Shown: positions 25,039-33,351 of the stretch, one piece after another | Numbering within the stretch: position 1 is the stretch's first letter | Layout: each line of letters begins with the position of its first letter | DNA from: Gemmatimonadota bacterium | GTDB taxonomy: Bacteria > Gemmatimonadota > Gemmatimonadetes > Gemmatimonadales > Gemmatimonadaceae | Direction: 5' to 3' | Assembly: GCA_040388625.1 (NCBI GenBank) | Contig: JAZKBK010000006.1 | Coordinates: 420,702-484,701 of the forward strand | DNA: 64,000 nt | The notes under the pieces: model-generated | The model's database searches: none | The model's input: the letters and a program-made list of their open reading frames with translations, nothing else | Told to the model about the DNA's origin: nothing | Program-made: the position numbers and the translations under genes

Positions 25039-25664
25039 TTCCTCCGCTGCATTCGCTGCTGCTCTTCATGGCGGCGGGCCTCGCTCTCAATGTGACACCT
25101 GGACCGGACATGCTTTACGTCGCGGCGCGCAGTACCAGCGAAGGGCGCGCCGCCGGCATCGTTTCGTCGCTCGGCATCGCGACAGGCACACTGTTTCACA
25201 TTTCCGCGGTCGCACTCGGCCTTGCCGCCCTGCTCGCGGCGGTGCCGATCGCATATACGGCAGTGCGCATCGGCGGCGCGATCTACCTCATGTACCTGGG
25301 TGTGCGCGCATTCGCGACGCAGTCACCGGTCGCAACACGAGAGGTCGCGCGCGCATCTCTCGCGACGATCTTTCGTCAGGGTGCGATCACCAACATTCTG
25401 AATCCGAAGGTCGCGCTTTTCTTCCTCGCGTTCCTGCCGCAGTTCGTCGACCCCGCACGCGGAAGTGCGGCGGCCCAGATCGTCGTGCTCGGCCTGATCT
25501 TCGACACGTCCGGTACCGCGGTCAACGCGATCGTCGCGCTCGGCGCGAGTCATGCGGCGGAACGCGTGCGCGCCAACAGCAGGTCGGCCGATGTCCTGCG
25601 CAAGATCACGGGCGTGATATTCATCGGACTCGGACTTCGGATCGCGCTGGCAAGCCGGCGTTGA
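25035..25664 (+). CDS. LysE/RhtB family amino-acid exporter
   Basis: This 209-residue membrane protein with six predicted helices has the LysE signature ALNVTPGPDMLYVAARS in the first helix region, GGAIYLMYLGVRAF in the middle, and ITNILNPKVALFFLAFLPQF. The family exports amino acids, homoserine lactones or related small molecules with proton coupling. The GTG start overlaps the upstream stop (GTGA at 25035-25038). The substrate cannot be predicted from sequence. Confidence 0.94.
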   Translation: MIPPLHSLLLFMAAGLALNVTPGPDMLYVAARSTSEGRAAGIVSSLGIATGTLFHISAVALGLAALLAAVPIAYTAVRIGGAIYLMYLGVRAFATQSPVATREVARASLATIFRQGAITNILNPKVALFFLAFLPQFVDPARGSAAAQIVVLGLIFDTSGTAVNAIVALGASHAAERVRANSRSADVLRKITGVIFIGLGLRIALASRR

Positions 25665-25704
25665 GCGGCAGCCGGATCCACAGATCATCAATTAGACTGA
25701 TCGG

Positions 25705-26178
25705 ATGGCTTACCAGATAAGGCATGCGACCCGCGACGACGTCGCACAGCTGGCCCAGCTTCGCTACGACTTTCGCTCCAATCTCTCGGCGCCCGTCGAA
25801 GATGAGCCGGATTTTGTCGACCGCTGCCGGTCGTGGATGATGGAGCGGCTGGGTGACGGTCGCTGGTATTGCTGGGTCGCTGAAGATGGCGACCAGCTGA
25901 TCGGAAACGTCTGGATTCAGTTAGTAGAAAAGATCCCGACTCCGACCGACGAGCCGGAAGAACATGCGTATCTCACCAACTTCTTCGTACTGGAGGCCGC
26001 GCGTGGGCAGGGTATCGGGTCCCGCATGCTGTCCCAGGTTCTGGAGTGGAGCGCGCGAAGGCAGGTTCATGCCGTGTTTCTCTGGCCGACCATCCGCACG
26101 CGCGCGATGTACGAGAGGCATGGATTTCTGGCGGACGGCGACGCAATGCAGTTACTGTTTGCCCCGAGAGCGCAGTAG
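25705..26178 (+). CDS. GNAT family N-acetyltransferase
   Basis: This 157-residue acetyltransferase begins with IRHATRDDVAQLAQLRYDFR and has the beta4-beta5 region YLTNFFVLEAARGQGIGSRM, containing the acetyl-CoA pyrophosphate-binding R-G-x-G-I-G loop. It ends with MYERHGFLADGDAMQL, the typical motif near the C-terminus. The acceptor substrate is not identifiable. It stands alone between LysE and Nudix genes. Confidence 0.94.
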   Translation: MAYQIRHATRDDVAQLAQLRYDFRSNLSAPVEDEPDFVDRCRSWMMERLGDGRWYCWVAEDGDQLIGNVWIQLVEKIPTPTDEPEEHAYLTNFFVLEAARGQGIGSRMLSQVLEWSARRQVHAVFLWPTIRTRAMYERHGFLADGDAMQLLFAPRAQ

Positions 26179-26315
26179 CACGGAATGAGTGCGTAGTACA
26201 GATACGCGGACCAAATGAATACAGCGCGGCGTAGATATAGATTACGACGGAGCGCGGCCTGGCTTCAAATCGAACTGCTGTAATCCTACGCACCTATCAA
26301 ACCATCCAACCCCTC

Positions 26316-26828
26316 ATGAGTCCACAGGGTCGCCGCCCCAACCTCAGTGCGGGACTACTTCTGTTTCGCCGCGGCGCAGGGTCGGCCGCGCTCGAATTCT
26401 TCCTGGCGCACCCGGGCGGTCCGTTCTGGGCAAACCGGGACGACGGCGCGTGGACGATCCCCAAGGGCGGCGTGGAAGCTGGCGAGGCAATCCTGGATGC
26501 TGCTCGCAGAGAATTTCAGGAAGAGACCGGCATCGCGCCTGAGGGCCCGTTCATCGATCTGGGCAGCATCCGGCAACGCGCGGGCAAGATCGTGCACGCA
26601 TGGGCGTTCGAGGGGGACGCGGATCCCGACACGATTGTCAGTAACAGCATGACAACCGAATGGCCGCGCGGATCGGGTCGTATGATCACCTTTCCGGAGG
26701 TGGATCGTTGCGGCTGGTTCGATCCGGCAGCGGCGCGCGGGCGAATCAACGCTGCGCAGGGGGAGTTGCTGACTCGTCTGGAACAGACGCTCGCCGCGGG
26801 TGACAGTGCGGGACGGAAGTCCGGCTAG
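26316..26828 (+). CDS. Nudix hydrolase
   Basis: This 170-residue protein contains the complete Nudix box, GGVEAGEAILDAARREFQEE followed by TGI, with the REFQEE metal-binding glutamates intact. AGLLLFRR and WTIPKGG mark the N-terminal strand and the loop before the box. The layout resembles diadenosine or nucleotide-sugar hydrolases of about 150-170 residues. No clear Shine-Dalgarno precedes the ATG. Its TAG stop shares the palindrome CTAG with the stop of the convergent DUF423 gene. Confidence 0.94.
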   Translation: MSPQGRRPNLSAGLLLFRRGAGSAALEFFLAHPGGPFWANRDDGAWTIPKGGVEAGEAILDAARREFQEETGIAPEGPFIDLGSIRQRAGKIVHAWAFEGDADPDTIVSNSMTTEWPRGSGRMITFPEVDRCGWFDPAAARGRINAAQGELLTRLEQTLAAGDSAGRKSG

Positions 26829-27211
26829 ACGGTCGCGCGCATCGCGGCGTAGGCCAGCACGACCCACGCGGCGATGAATGCCACACCGCCCAACGGTGTG
26901 ACGGCGCCGAGCCAGGTAACGCCGGTTACCGCGAGGATGTAGAGGCTGCCGGAAAACAGTACGATGCCAGCGAGCATCAGGAACCCCGAAAGTTGCAGCG
27001 CTCCAGAAGTCCGAAACTGGCTTGCGAGCGCGCCAATGAGCAACATGCCGAGCGCGTGATAGAAATGATATTGCGACGCTGTGTGATACACGGACAACAT
27101 CTCCGGCGAGAGCCGCGCTTTGAGCGCATGTGCTCCGAATGCGCCGAGGATTACGGCTAGCGCGGCGTTGATGCTACCGAGTGCGATGAAGGTGCGCGCG
27201 ACAGGTTGCAT
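26825..27211 (-). CDS. DUF423 (YgdD-like) small membrane protein
   Basis: This 128-residue protein has four hydrophobic helices and the family's N-terminal signature LGSINAALAVILGAFGAHAL followed by the conserved YHTASQYHFYHALG. GSLYILAVTG and the final LAYAAMRA complete the pattern. DUF423 proteins are inner-membrane proteins of unknown function. The start is three bases past the stop of the upstream deoxyhypusine-synthase-like gene, so it is the last member of that operon. Confidence 0.93.
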   Translation of the reverse strand: MQPVARTFIALGSINAALAVILGAFGAHALKARLSPEMLSVYHTASQYHFYHALGMLLIGALASQFRTSGALQLSGFLMLAGIVLFSGSLYILAVTGVTWLGAVTPLGGVAFIAAWVVLAYAAMRATV

Positions 27212-27214
27212 CGG

Positions 27215-28204
27215 TTACTGCCCCATGATCATCGCGAACATCAGCGGGGCGACGATGGATGCGTCGCTCTCGATGATGTACTTGGGTGTGTCGATGCCGA
27301 GCTTGCCCCAGGTGATCTTCTCGTTCGGGACGGCGCCGGAATAGGATCCGTAGCTTGTAGTCGAATCGCTGATCTGGCAGAAGTAGCCCCACAGCGGCAC
27401 TTCCGGCCGCTGCAGATCCTGGTGCAGCATGGGAACGACGCAGATCGGAAAGTCGCCGGCTATGCCTCCGCCGATCTGAAAGAATCCCAGCGATGTGGAC
27501 TTCGTGAGCTTGGTATAGAAATCGGCGAGGTCGATCATGTACTCGATGCCGGTACGAACCGTGTGGACGTTCTTCACGTCGCCGGTTATCACGTGTCCGG
27601 AGTACATGTTGCCGAGCGTGGAGTCTTCCCAGCCCGGAACGAACATCGGGAGGTTCTTCTCCATCGCCGCCAGCATCCACGAATTCTTCGGACCGATCTG
27701 ATATTCGCCTTTGAGCTTTCCGCTGCGAAGGATCTTGTACATGAATTCGTGCGGGAAGAAGCGTTCCTTCTTCTGATCCGCCGCGACCCACTCTTCCAGC
27801 ACCACGCTCTCGATGCGGCGCATCGCCTCCATCTCGGGAATGCACGTATCGGTGACGCGATTCATGTGGCGGCTGAGCAGCGCGTGCTCGTCCGCCGGAG
27901 TGAGATCGCGGTAGTGCGGAACGCGCTCGTAATAGTCGTGCGCCACGAGGTTGAAGATATCTTCTTCGAGGTTCGCGCCCGTGCAGCTGATCGCGTGTAC
28001 CTTGTCCTGCCGGATCATGTCGGCGAGCGACCTTCCGATCTCGGCCGTGCTCATCGCACCAGCGAGTGTGACGAGCATCTTGCCACCGCTATCGAGATGC
28101 TTGCTGTACGCATCTGCGGCGTCTATTACCGTCGCGGCATTGAAGTGACGGAAATGCTCGCGGACGAACGCAGTGATCGGTGAAGTGGAAGGCTTGTCGG
28201 TCAT
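27215..28204 (-). CDS. Deoxyhypusine synthase-like enzyme
   Basis: This 329-residue protein belongs to the deoxyhypusine synthase superfamily, NAD-dependent enzymes that transfer an aminobutyl group from spermidine. The C-terminal region reads VPNEKITWGKLG with Lys301 aligned to the catalytic lysine of the human enzyme (its SWGK), followed by ESDASIVAPLMF, parallel to the human ADASLVFPLL. AGAMSTAEIGRSLADMI and ISCTGANLEEDIFNLVAHDYY form the NAD-site region. In bacteria such proteins may be homospermidine-synthase-like or act on other acceptors, since eIF5A is absent; the acceptor here is unknown. ATG 28204 is chosen over an upstream start at 28300 that overlaps the LOG gene. Confidence 0.93.
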   Translation of the reverse strand: MTDKPSTSPITAFVREHFRHFNAATVIDAADAYSKHLDSGGKMLVTLAGAMSTAEIGRSLADMIRQDKVHAISCTGANLEEDIFNLVAHDYYERVPHYRDLTPADEHALLSRHMNRVTDTCIPEMEAMRRIESVVLEEWVAADQKKERFFPHEFMYKILRSGKLKGEYQIGPKNSWMLAAMEKNLPMFVPGWEDSTLGNMYSGHVITGDVKNVHTVRTGIEYMIDLADFYTKLTKSTSLGFFQIGGGIAGDFPICVVPMLHQDLQRPEVPLWGYFCQISDSTTSYGSYSGAVPNEKITWGKLGIDTPKYIIESDASIVAPLMFAMIMGQ

Positions 28205-28235
28205 TGTAGTCACGTTGGAATTGATTGCGAAATTG

Positions 28236-29288
28236 CTACTTGCCCACTGAGTGGGACGGGCCGATCCTACGCCTCTCCACCGTGCGCGTCTCGGCGACAT
28301 ACGCCTGCGAAATCGTGGCCACTACTTCGCGCGGATCGTCGGTCAGTATGAGCAGATCCAGATCCGTGGGCGAGATCTTGCGCTCGACCAGTACTTTCGA
28401 CTGAAGCCAACGCACGAGTCCGGCCCAGTACGCGCGACCGAACAGAATGACCGGAAACTGATAGATCTTGCCGGTCTGGATCAGCGTTATCGCCTCGAAC
28501 ATCTCGTCGAGCGTGCCGAATCCGCCGGGAAAGATGACGAACGCGTTGGAGTACTTCACGAACATCGTCTTGCGCACAAAAAAGTAGCGGAAGTTCACGA
28601 GCGTGTCGACGTACGGGTTCGCACCCTGCTCGAATGGAAGCTCGATGTTGCAGCCGACCGAGTGTCCACCGCCTTCCTTCGCGCCCTTGTTCGCCGCTTC
28701 CATCACGCCCGGTCCCGCGCCGGTCACAACCGTGAAGCCGGCCGCGGCGAGCAGGCGGCCGGTCTCTTCAGCCGCCTGGTACATCGGATCGTCGGGCGCG
28801 GTGCGCGCGGAACCGAATATCGCGACGCCGCGCCTGACATCCGCGAGCGCATCCATCCCCTCGACGAACTCGGCGGTGATACGCATGACGCGCCACGGAT
28901 CCGTCTTGGTATAGTCCTCCTCCGCGGAGCGTGGCGCCTGGAGCAGCTTCTCGTCCTCGGTTACACTTGAAGCCGAGACGTACTCAGGTGTATCGCGGAT
29001 CGACTCGTCGATCTTGCGCGTGGCACCGGACTGACGCTGCGGCGTTACCTGGGATGGAGGGGTCCGCCCGGCCATCCTGTGGCCGGCCTCGGTCCGCTCC
29101 TTGGTGCCCTCGAGTGCAGTCTTGCTCGCCTGCTTGAGCAGTTGCGGGTTCACCCGCTTGCCCGAAGCGGTCCTAGGCGCCTTGGCAGGCTTCGTGGGAA
29201 GGGGCTCGGTAGAGACGGTATCCTGAACAAGCGTCGGTGTGGCGCGCTTCTTGGTCTTCGTAGATTGTCTGGCTGCAGTTTTTGCCAT
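28236..29288 (-). CDS. LOG family protein with long basic N-terminal tail
   Basis: This 350-residue protein has the Rossmann-like LOG/TIGR00730 domain in its C-terminal two-thirds: FGSARTAPDDPMY, VVTGAGPGVMEAANKGAKEG and the diagnostic PGGFGTLDEMFEA. Such proteins hydrolyse nucleoside 5'-monophosphates (cytokinin riboside phosphate phosphoribohydrolase activity). The first 100 residues are Lys/Thr/Pro-rich and basic (MAKTAARQSTKTKKRA), unlike the short family N-terminus, and may bind nucleic acid or be disordered. ATG 29288 is only 11 bases from the divergent GTG at 29300. The gene is 31 bases upstream of the deoxyhypusine-synthase-like gene. Confidence 0.92.
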   Translation of the reverse strand: MAKTAARQSTKTKKRATPTLVQDTVSTEPLPTKPAKAPRTASGKRVNPQLLKQASKTALEGTKERTEAGHRMAGRTPPSQVTPQRQSGATRKIDESIRDTPEYVSASSVTEDEKLLQAPRSAEEDYTKTDPWRVMRITAEFVEGMDALADVRRGVAIFGSARTAPDDPMYQAAEETGRLLAAAGFTVVTGAGPGVMEAANKGAKEGGGHSVGCNIELPFEQGANPYVDTLVNFRYFFVRKTMFVKYSNAFVIFPGGFGTLDEMFEAITLIQTGKIYQFPVILFGRAYWAGLVRWLQSKVLVERKISPTDLDLLILTDDPREVVATISQAYVAETRTVERRRIGPSHSVGK

Positions 29289-29299
29289 AACCGAATCTA

Positions 29300-30709
29300 G
29301 TGCCCCCTTCTCCCTCTGTAATAATTCTGCTTGCCGACGGCGCACGCCCGGATGTACTGGGCGCGGCGCTGCAATCCCGCGAGCTTCCCGCGCTCGCACA
29401 ACTTGCCGACGATGGTGGATTCCACACCGTCACTACCGCGTTCCCTTCGGTAACAGGGCCGGCGTATACTCCGTTCCTGACGGGGCAGCATCCCGGCTCC
29501 GTCGGCCTGCCGGGCCTCAGATGGTACGATCGCGCCCACTCGACGTGCAGATGGCCGAGCTATGCGCGCAGCTATATCGGGCCGCAGTGCCGCTTTCTGG
29601 ACGGCGATCTGGATGAGGACGCCGAGACAATGTTCGAGCTTGCCGATTCGAGCATCGGCGCGCTGAGCGTCATTCGGCGCGGACTGCCACCGTCCAGGCA
29701 GATCGGGAGCGGCACCGCGTTCGTCGCGCGCACCGCGATCACACACTTTCGCGGCCGGGTTTCCGGCTGGCTGGACATCGATCGCAACGTTGGCGACAGA
29801 TTCGTGCAACGCGTGCGCGATGAGGGACCGGAGTTCGCGTTTGCCGCGTTCACTGGAATAGACAAGGCGTCGCACGCGTTCGGCCACGACTCGCCGATGG
29901 TGCGCGATGCGATGCGGGTGGTGGACGACGTGTGCGGGCGAATTCGCGCGGACGCTGAGCGCGCCGGCAATTGGGATTCGACGCACCTGTGGATCGTGAG
30001 CGATCACGGACACTCACCCGTCAGGACACACGAGGATCTCGCGGGTGTTACGGCGTCGCTTGGTTTCAAGGTCGTAGCGCATCCGTGGACCGTGCGGCGT
30101 GGCGCGCAGATCGCGGTAGCCGTGAGTGGCAACGCAATGGCCCACATCTATACGGGGCTCACGAGCCGAACGCGGAGCTTCTGGCCGTCGCTCAGCAGCG
30201 AGTGGGATTGTGTTGCAGACATGCTGCTTAGCCGACAATCGGTGGACGTGATGCTGCTTCCGCTGTCGTCCACGTCGTGCGAGGTGCGCACGAGCGACCG
30301 GGGCCGTGCTGTCGTCTCATGGGACGGCGCGCGATACGCGTACCGCCCAGTAACGGGCGATCCCCTTGGAATCGGTGAGTGCGATGACATGAGCGAGAGC
30401 GACGCATTCGATGCAACGGTTGGTAGTTTCTATCCTGATTCGATCGTACAAATAGCGCGCATCTCGTCGTGCTCGCGAAGTGGCGACATGATACTGTCCG
30501 CGGCTCCGGATTGGGATTTCCGCGCGCACTACGAGCCGATTCCGCACGTATCCTCGCACGGCGCGTTGCACAGAGAGCACATGCTGGTGCCGCTCATTAC
30601 GAATCGGCCAATTCATGGACCGGTGCGTCGCACCGTGGACGTCATGGCGTCGGCGTGCGCGGTGTTGGGGGTTACGGCGCGCAAGATGGAAGGGTTGTCG
30701 TTCATCTGA
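29300..30709 (+). CDS. Alkaline phosphatase superfamily / nucleotide pyrophosphatase-type enzyme
   Basis: This 469-residue protein starts at a GTG with SVIILLADGARPDVL, giving the metal-binding Asp. TAFPSVTGPAYTPFLTG supplies the candidate Thr nucleophile, and IVSDHGHSPV the Asp-His metal site. FTGIDKASHAFGHDSP provides the other conserved Asp and His. The family (type I phosphodiesterase / nucleotide pyrophosphatase) cleaves phosphoesters. No signal peptide is visible, so it may be cytoplasmic. It is divergent from the LOG gene with 11 bases between the start codons, and convergent with the metallohydrolase gene. Confidence 0.88.
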   Translation: MPPSPSVIILLADGARPDVLGAALQSRELPALAQLADDGGFHTVTTAFPSVTGPAYTPFLTGQHPGSVGLPGLRWYDRAHSTCRWPSYARSYIGPQCRFLDGDLDEDAETMFELADSSIGALSVIRRGLPPSRQIGSGTAFVARTAITHFRGRVSGWLDIDRNVGDRFVQRVRDEGPEFAFAAFTGIDKASHAFGHDSPMVRDAMRVVDDVCGRIRADAERAGNWDSTHLWIVSDHGHSPVRTHEDLAGVTASLGFKVVAHPWTVRRGAQIAVAVSGNAMAHIYTGLTSRTRSFWPSLSSEWDCVADMLLSRQSVDVMLLPLSSTSCEVRTSDRGRAVVSWDGARYAYRPVTGDPLGIGECDDMSESDAFDATVGSFYPDSIVQIARISSCSRSGDMILSAAPDWDFRAHYEPIPHVSSHGALHREHMLVPLITNRPIHGPVRRTVDVMASACAVLGVTARKMEGLSFI

Positions 30710-30800
30710 CTCGAGAGGCACGCGAGTCGAATGGCGCCGTCCCGCCCAGCGCGCGCCGCCCCCGCCCCCGCCGCGCAACCGGGGACCAGGCGCCCCGACC

Positions 30801-33281
30801 CTACCGTTTCGCCTGATCCTCGAGCCGCTGATAGACCGCGCGTGCACGCACGATCTCATCATGAAAACGATCGCGCTCTGCGTCCGTACGCCAGGGTGCG
30901 TGTTCTTCCTTCGTCCACACGGCGTCCACAGCTTCTCCCAGGAAGTGTGCATCTTCGGCTGAGATGTACTGATGTCCTCCGCGAACGACGTACACAGGAC
31001 TTGTCTGCGCGAACGAGTAGCCGTCGCCTATGTAGCGCGACGATGGACCGATCACTCTCGCCGCGATCCATCCTCCTTCAGGAATCGCAACCGTATCACT
31101 GAACGCCAGCTTGAGCGAATCCGCCGCGTTGGACGGGGTGATGCTGCGCACGACCTTGCCGTTGACCAGAATGTCCAACTGCGACATCGGTGCGATCGAC
31201 ACTGCGTTGGCGCTCACCTTGAGCGTGCGCGCAGCGCTGGATGCGAGCGCAATCTCGTCGCCTGGCTCGTGGCCAGCGACGTCGAGGAACAGTAGCGGAC
31301 CTGTCGAGCCGAAAGTGTGTCCTGCCTTGATTCCCGCGAACCAGCTGGCGAGAGTCAGCGGACCCTTCACATGCACATACGTACGGTCGGTTCCTGGCGG
31401 TGGATCACGCCAGACATCAGAGAAGTTATCCGTGCCGGACGTTGCCGGAATTCGGAATCCGCAATTCAGCAAACGGTAATACATCTCCGCGGACGAATAC
31501 TCGTCCGACCACACCGCACCTATGTCGTAGTAATCACCCTTGCCGAGTGCCGCGTCGACGGGGATCAGCGTGCTTGCGGCCTGCGCTGGTGTCTTCACGA
31601 GCGAGTAATACGGATGCGGGAATCCGGCGATGCCGCCCTGCGCGTGTGCCGAATCGATGTACATCGCGTCGAGCGTCGGCTGCGCGTAGGAAGTATTGGG
31701 CACTCCGCCTGTGAGCGGCATGATGAAGCGCTTGATGCCGAGTATCGAGATGTGTCCCAGCAGACCGCGAAACTCTTCGGCGTATTGCAGGATGTACTGC
31801 GGTGTCGACAACGGGCTTGGCTTTCCCGTCAAATCATCCCATCGACCCATGAGGCGCGTGCCGTCCATGTGGATCAGCGCGTTGGTGACGTGTAGATCTT
31901 CCGCACGCAGCTCATCGAAGAACGTCTGATGCGTGAGACCGAAACGTCCCTGGTGCAGATCGTGGATGTGCGTGTCGCCGGAGTACCAGCCGCGCGCCGG
32001 AAGATCTGCCAGACGGGCGAGCCGGATCGTTGCGCTCTTCGTTCCGCCGGCTGTCACATCGAGCTTCACCGAAGACGGATGATATTCGTAGCCCTTGAGA
32101 GCTTCGATCTGCGTCTGTCCGGCGGGCACATTGACGTCGAACGTACCGGTGGTCTGGAAGTATTGCGTCCCTGTTGCAGCGATGGACCGTTGGAAGCCGC
32201 CCTCCGGTGCGTAGCCGCGCCCATCGCTCGCCGTTATGTAAATGCGTGCCGGCGTCGGCTTGCCATCGGGTCCGAGGACAGTGACATGAATTCGGCCGTT
32301 CGGTATCACCGGCTTACGACTGCGGATCGGCACTGCCGACCAGGATGAGAACGGCCCTCCGCCGATGCCGGCAGTGTAGAGCACCGTTGCGCCGGCGCGA
32401 TTCGACACGAACGCAAACCTGTTACCATGCGGACTTGGCGAAGGCTCGTACTCGTCGCGTGCATCGGCGGTGAGGCGCTCTGGATTTCCGCCAGCGACCG
32501 GAACGATCATCACGTCGTTGCTTCCGCCTTCATCCGACACGTACATCAGCGAAGTGCCATCCGGAGTCCAGACAGGCCTCATCCGGTACTCGCTCTCTTC
32601 GTAATGCACGAGACGCGGCTCGCCCGACGGAAGCTGCTTCACCCAGATGCCACCGCTGCCAAGACGCCCGCGCTGTGGCGCAACGTAAGCCAGCTGATTC
32701 CCGTCGGGTGAGACAGAGGGCTGGATTCCGGCGACGACCTGCTCATCGGTGTTGCTCGCGAGATCGTGCCGGTAGATGTGGAACGACTCGCCGCGCCCCG
32801 GGCCGCGCGGACTTACGAAGTAGATACTCTTTCCGTCGTGACTCCAGACGGGCTCGACATCCACCGCCGAATCGGTAGTGATGCGCTGCACGGTCCCGCC
32901 ATCGACGCTCACTATCCCGATGTCGAGATTGGCGTTGCCGGTGTCCATCGCTAGCGCGATGCGCTTGCTATCCGGACTCCACGCCGGCTCGAAGTAGTCA
33001 CCGGGTCCGGACGTGAGCGCGATCGCTTCACCGCCCTCGGCCGGAATCTTCCAGATGTCACCGCGCATGGAAAACGCGATCCAGCGTCCGTCCGGACTCC
33101 ACACGGGAGCCATCGGTCCAGTGGAGACCGCAGGAAGCATGTGACGCTCGATACGGTCAGAGTGGCCGTAGCGGCTGGGGTCGGAGTGACCTGGCCCCTG
33201 CGGACGGGCATTTCCGATCGAGACGAGCGCCGTCAATCCAGCGACAACGATTCCTGCACCGAGCCAGATACGTGCTTTCAT
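30801..33281 (-). CDS. PD40 propeller / CehA-McbA-type metallohydrolase, membrane-anchored
   Basis: This 826-residue protein has an N-terminal hydrophobic anchor (WLGAGIVVAGLTALVSIG). Residues of about 50-310 form a TolB-like propeller with six PD40 blades (PVWSPDGRWIAFS, PAWSPDSKRIALA, PVWSHDGKSIYFVS and others). A carboxypeptidase-regulatory-like beta domain follows, and then a metal-dependent hydrolase with GDTHIHDLHQGRFGL, AEDLHVTNALIHMDG and SGTDNFSDVW, matching CehA/McbA family sites. That family includes carbaryl hydrolase, but homologues in this combination are uncharacterised. It is downstream of the SusC/SusD genes in the same direction and separated by a long hairpin. Confidence 0.9.
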   Translation of the reverse strand: MKARIWLGAGIVVAGLTALVSIGNARPQGPGHSDPSRYGHSDRIERHMLPAVSTGPMAPVWSPDGRWIAFSMRGDIWKIPAEGGEAIALTSGPGDYFEPAWSPDSKRIALAMDTGNANLDIGIVSVDGGTVQRITTDSAVDVEPVWSHDGKSIYFVSPRGPGRGESFHIYRHDLASNTDEQVVAGIQPSVSPDGNQLAYVAPQRGRLGSGGIWVKQLPSGEPRLVHYEESEYRMRPVWTPDGTSLMYVSDEGGSNDVMIVPVAGGNPERLTADARDEYEPSPSPHGNRFAFVSNRAGATVLYTAGIGGGPFSSWSAVPIRSRKPVIPNGRIHVTVLGPDGKPTPARIYITASDGRGYAPEGGFQRSIAATGTQYFQTTGTFDVNVPAGQTQIEALKGYEYHPSSVKLDVTAGGTKSATIRLARLADLPARGWYSGDTHIHDLHQGRFGLTHQTFFDELRAEDLHVTNALIHMDGTRLMGRWDDLTGKPSPLSTPQYILQYAEEFRGLLGHISILGIKRFIMPLTGGVPNTSYAQPTLDAMYIDSAHAQGGIAGFPHPYYSLVKTPAQAASTLIPVDAALGKGDYYDIGAVWSDEYSSAEMYYRLLNCGFRIPATSGTDNFSDVWRDPPPGTDRTYVHVKGPLTLASWFAGIKAGHTFGSTGPLLFLDVAGHEPGDEIALASSAARTLKVSANAVSIAPMSQLDILVNGKVVRSITPSNAADSLKLAFSDTVAIPEGGWIAARVIGPSSRYIGDGYSFAQTSPVYVVRGGHQYISAEDAHFLGEAVDAVWTKEEHAPWRTDAERDRFHDEIVRARAVYQRLEDQAKR

Positions 33282-33300
33282 GCGGATAACTCTCCATTAC

Positions 33301-33337
33301 GCAAACCGGGGACGGTGGAACACCGTCCCCGGTTTGC
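33301..33337 (-). terminator. 17-bp perfect hairpin between SusD and metallohydrolase genes
   Basis: GCAAACCGGGGACGGTG and its exact complement surround a 3-base loop. The structure lies 15 bases past the SusD stop and 19 bases before the metallohydrolase start. No T-run follows on either strand, so it is either a stabilising or partially terminating element that separates the level of SusCD mRNA from the downstream gene. Confidence 0.6.
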
Positions 33338-33351
33338 TGTCATGATCAATA

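Noticed and set aside
30710-30800. GACTCG...CGAGTC inverted repeat as a bidirectional terminator
   Set aside because: Six-base stem with no T-run on either side; too weak to call.
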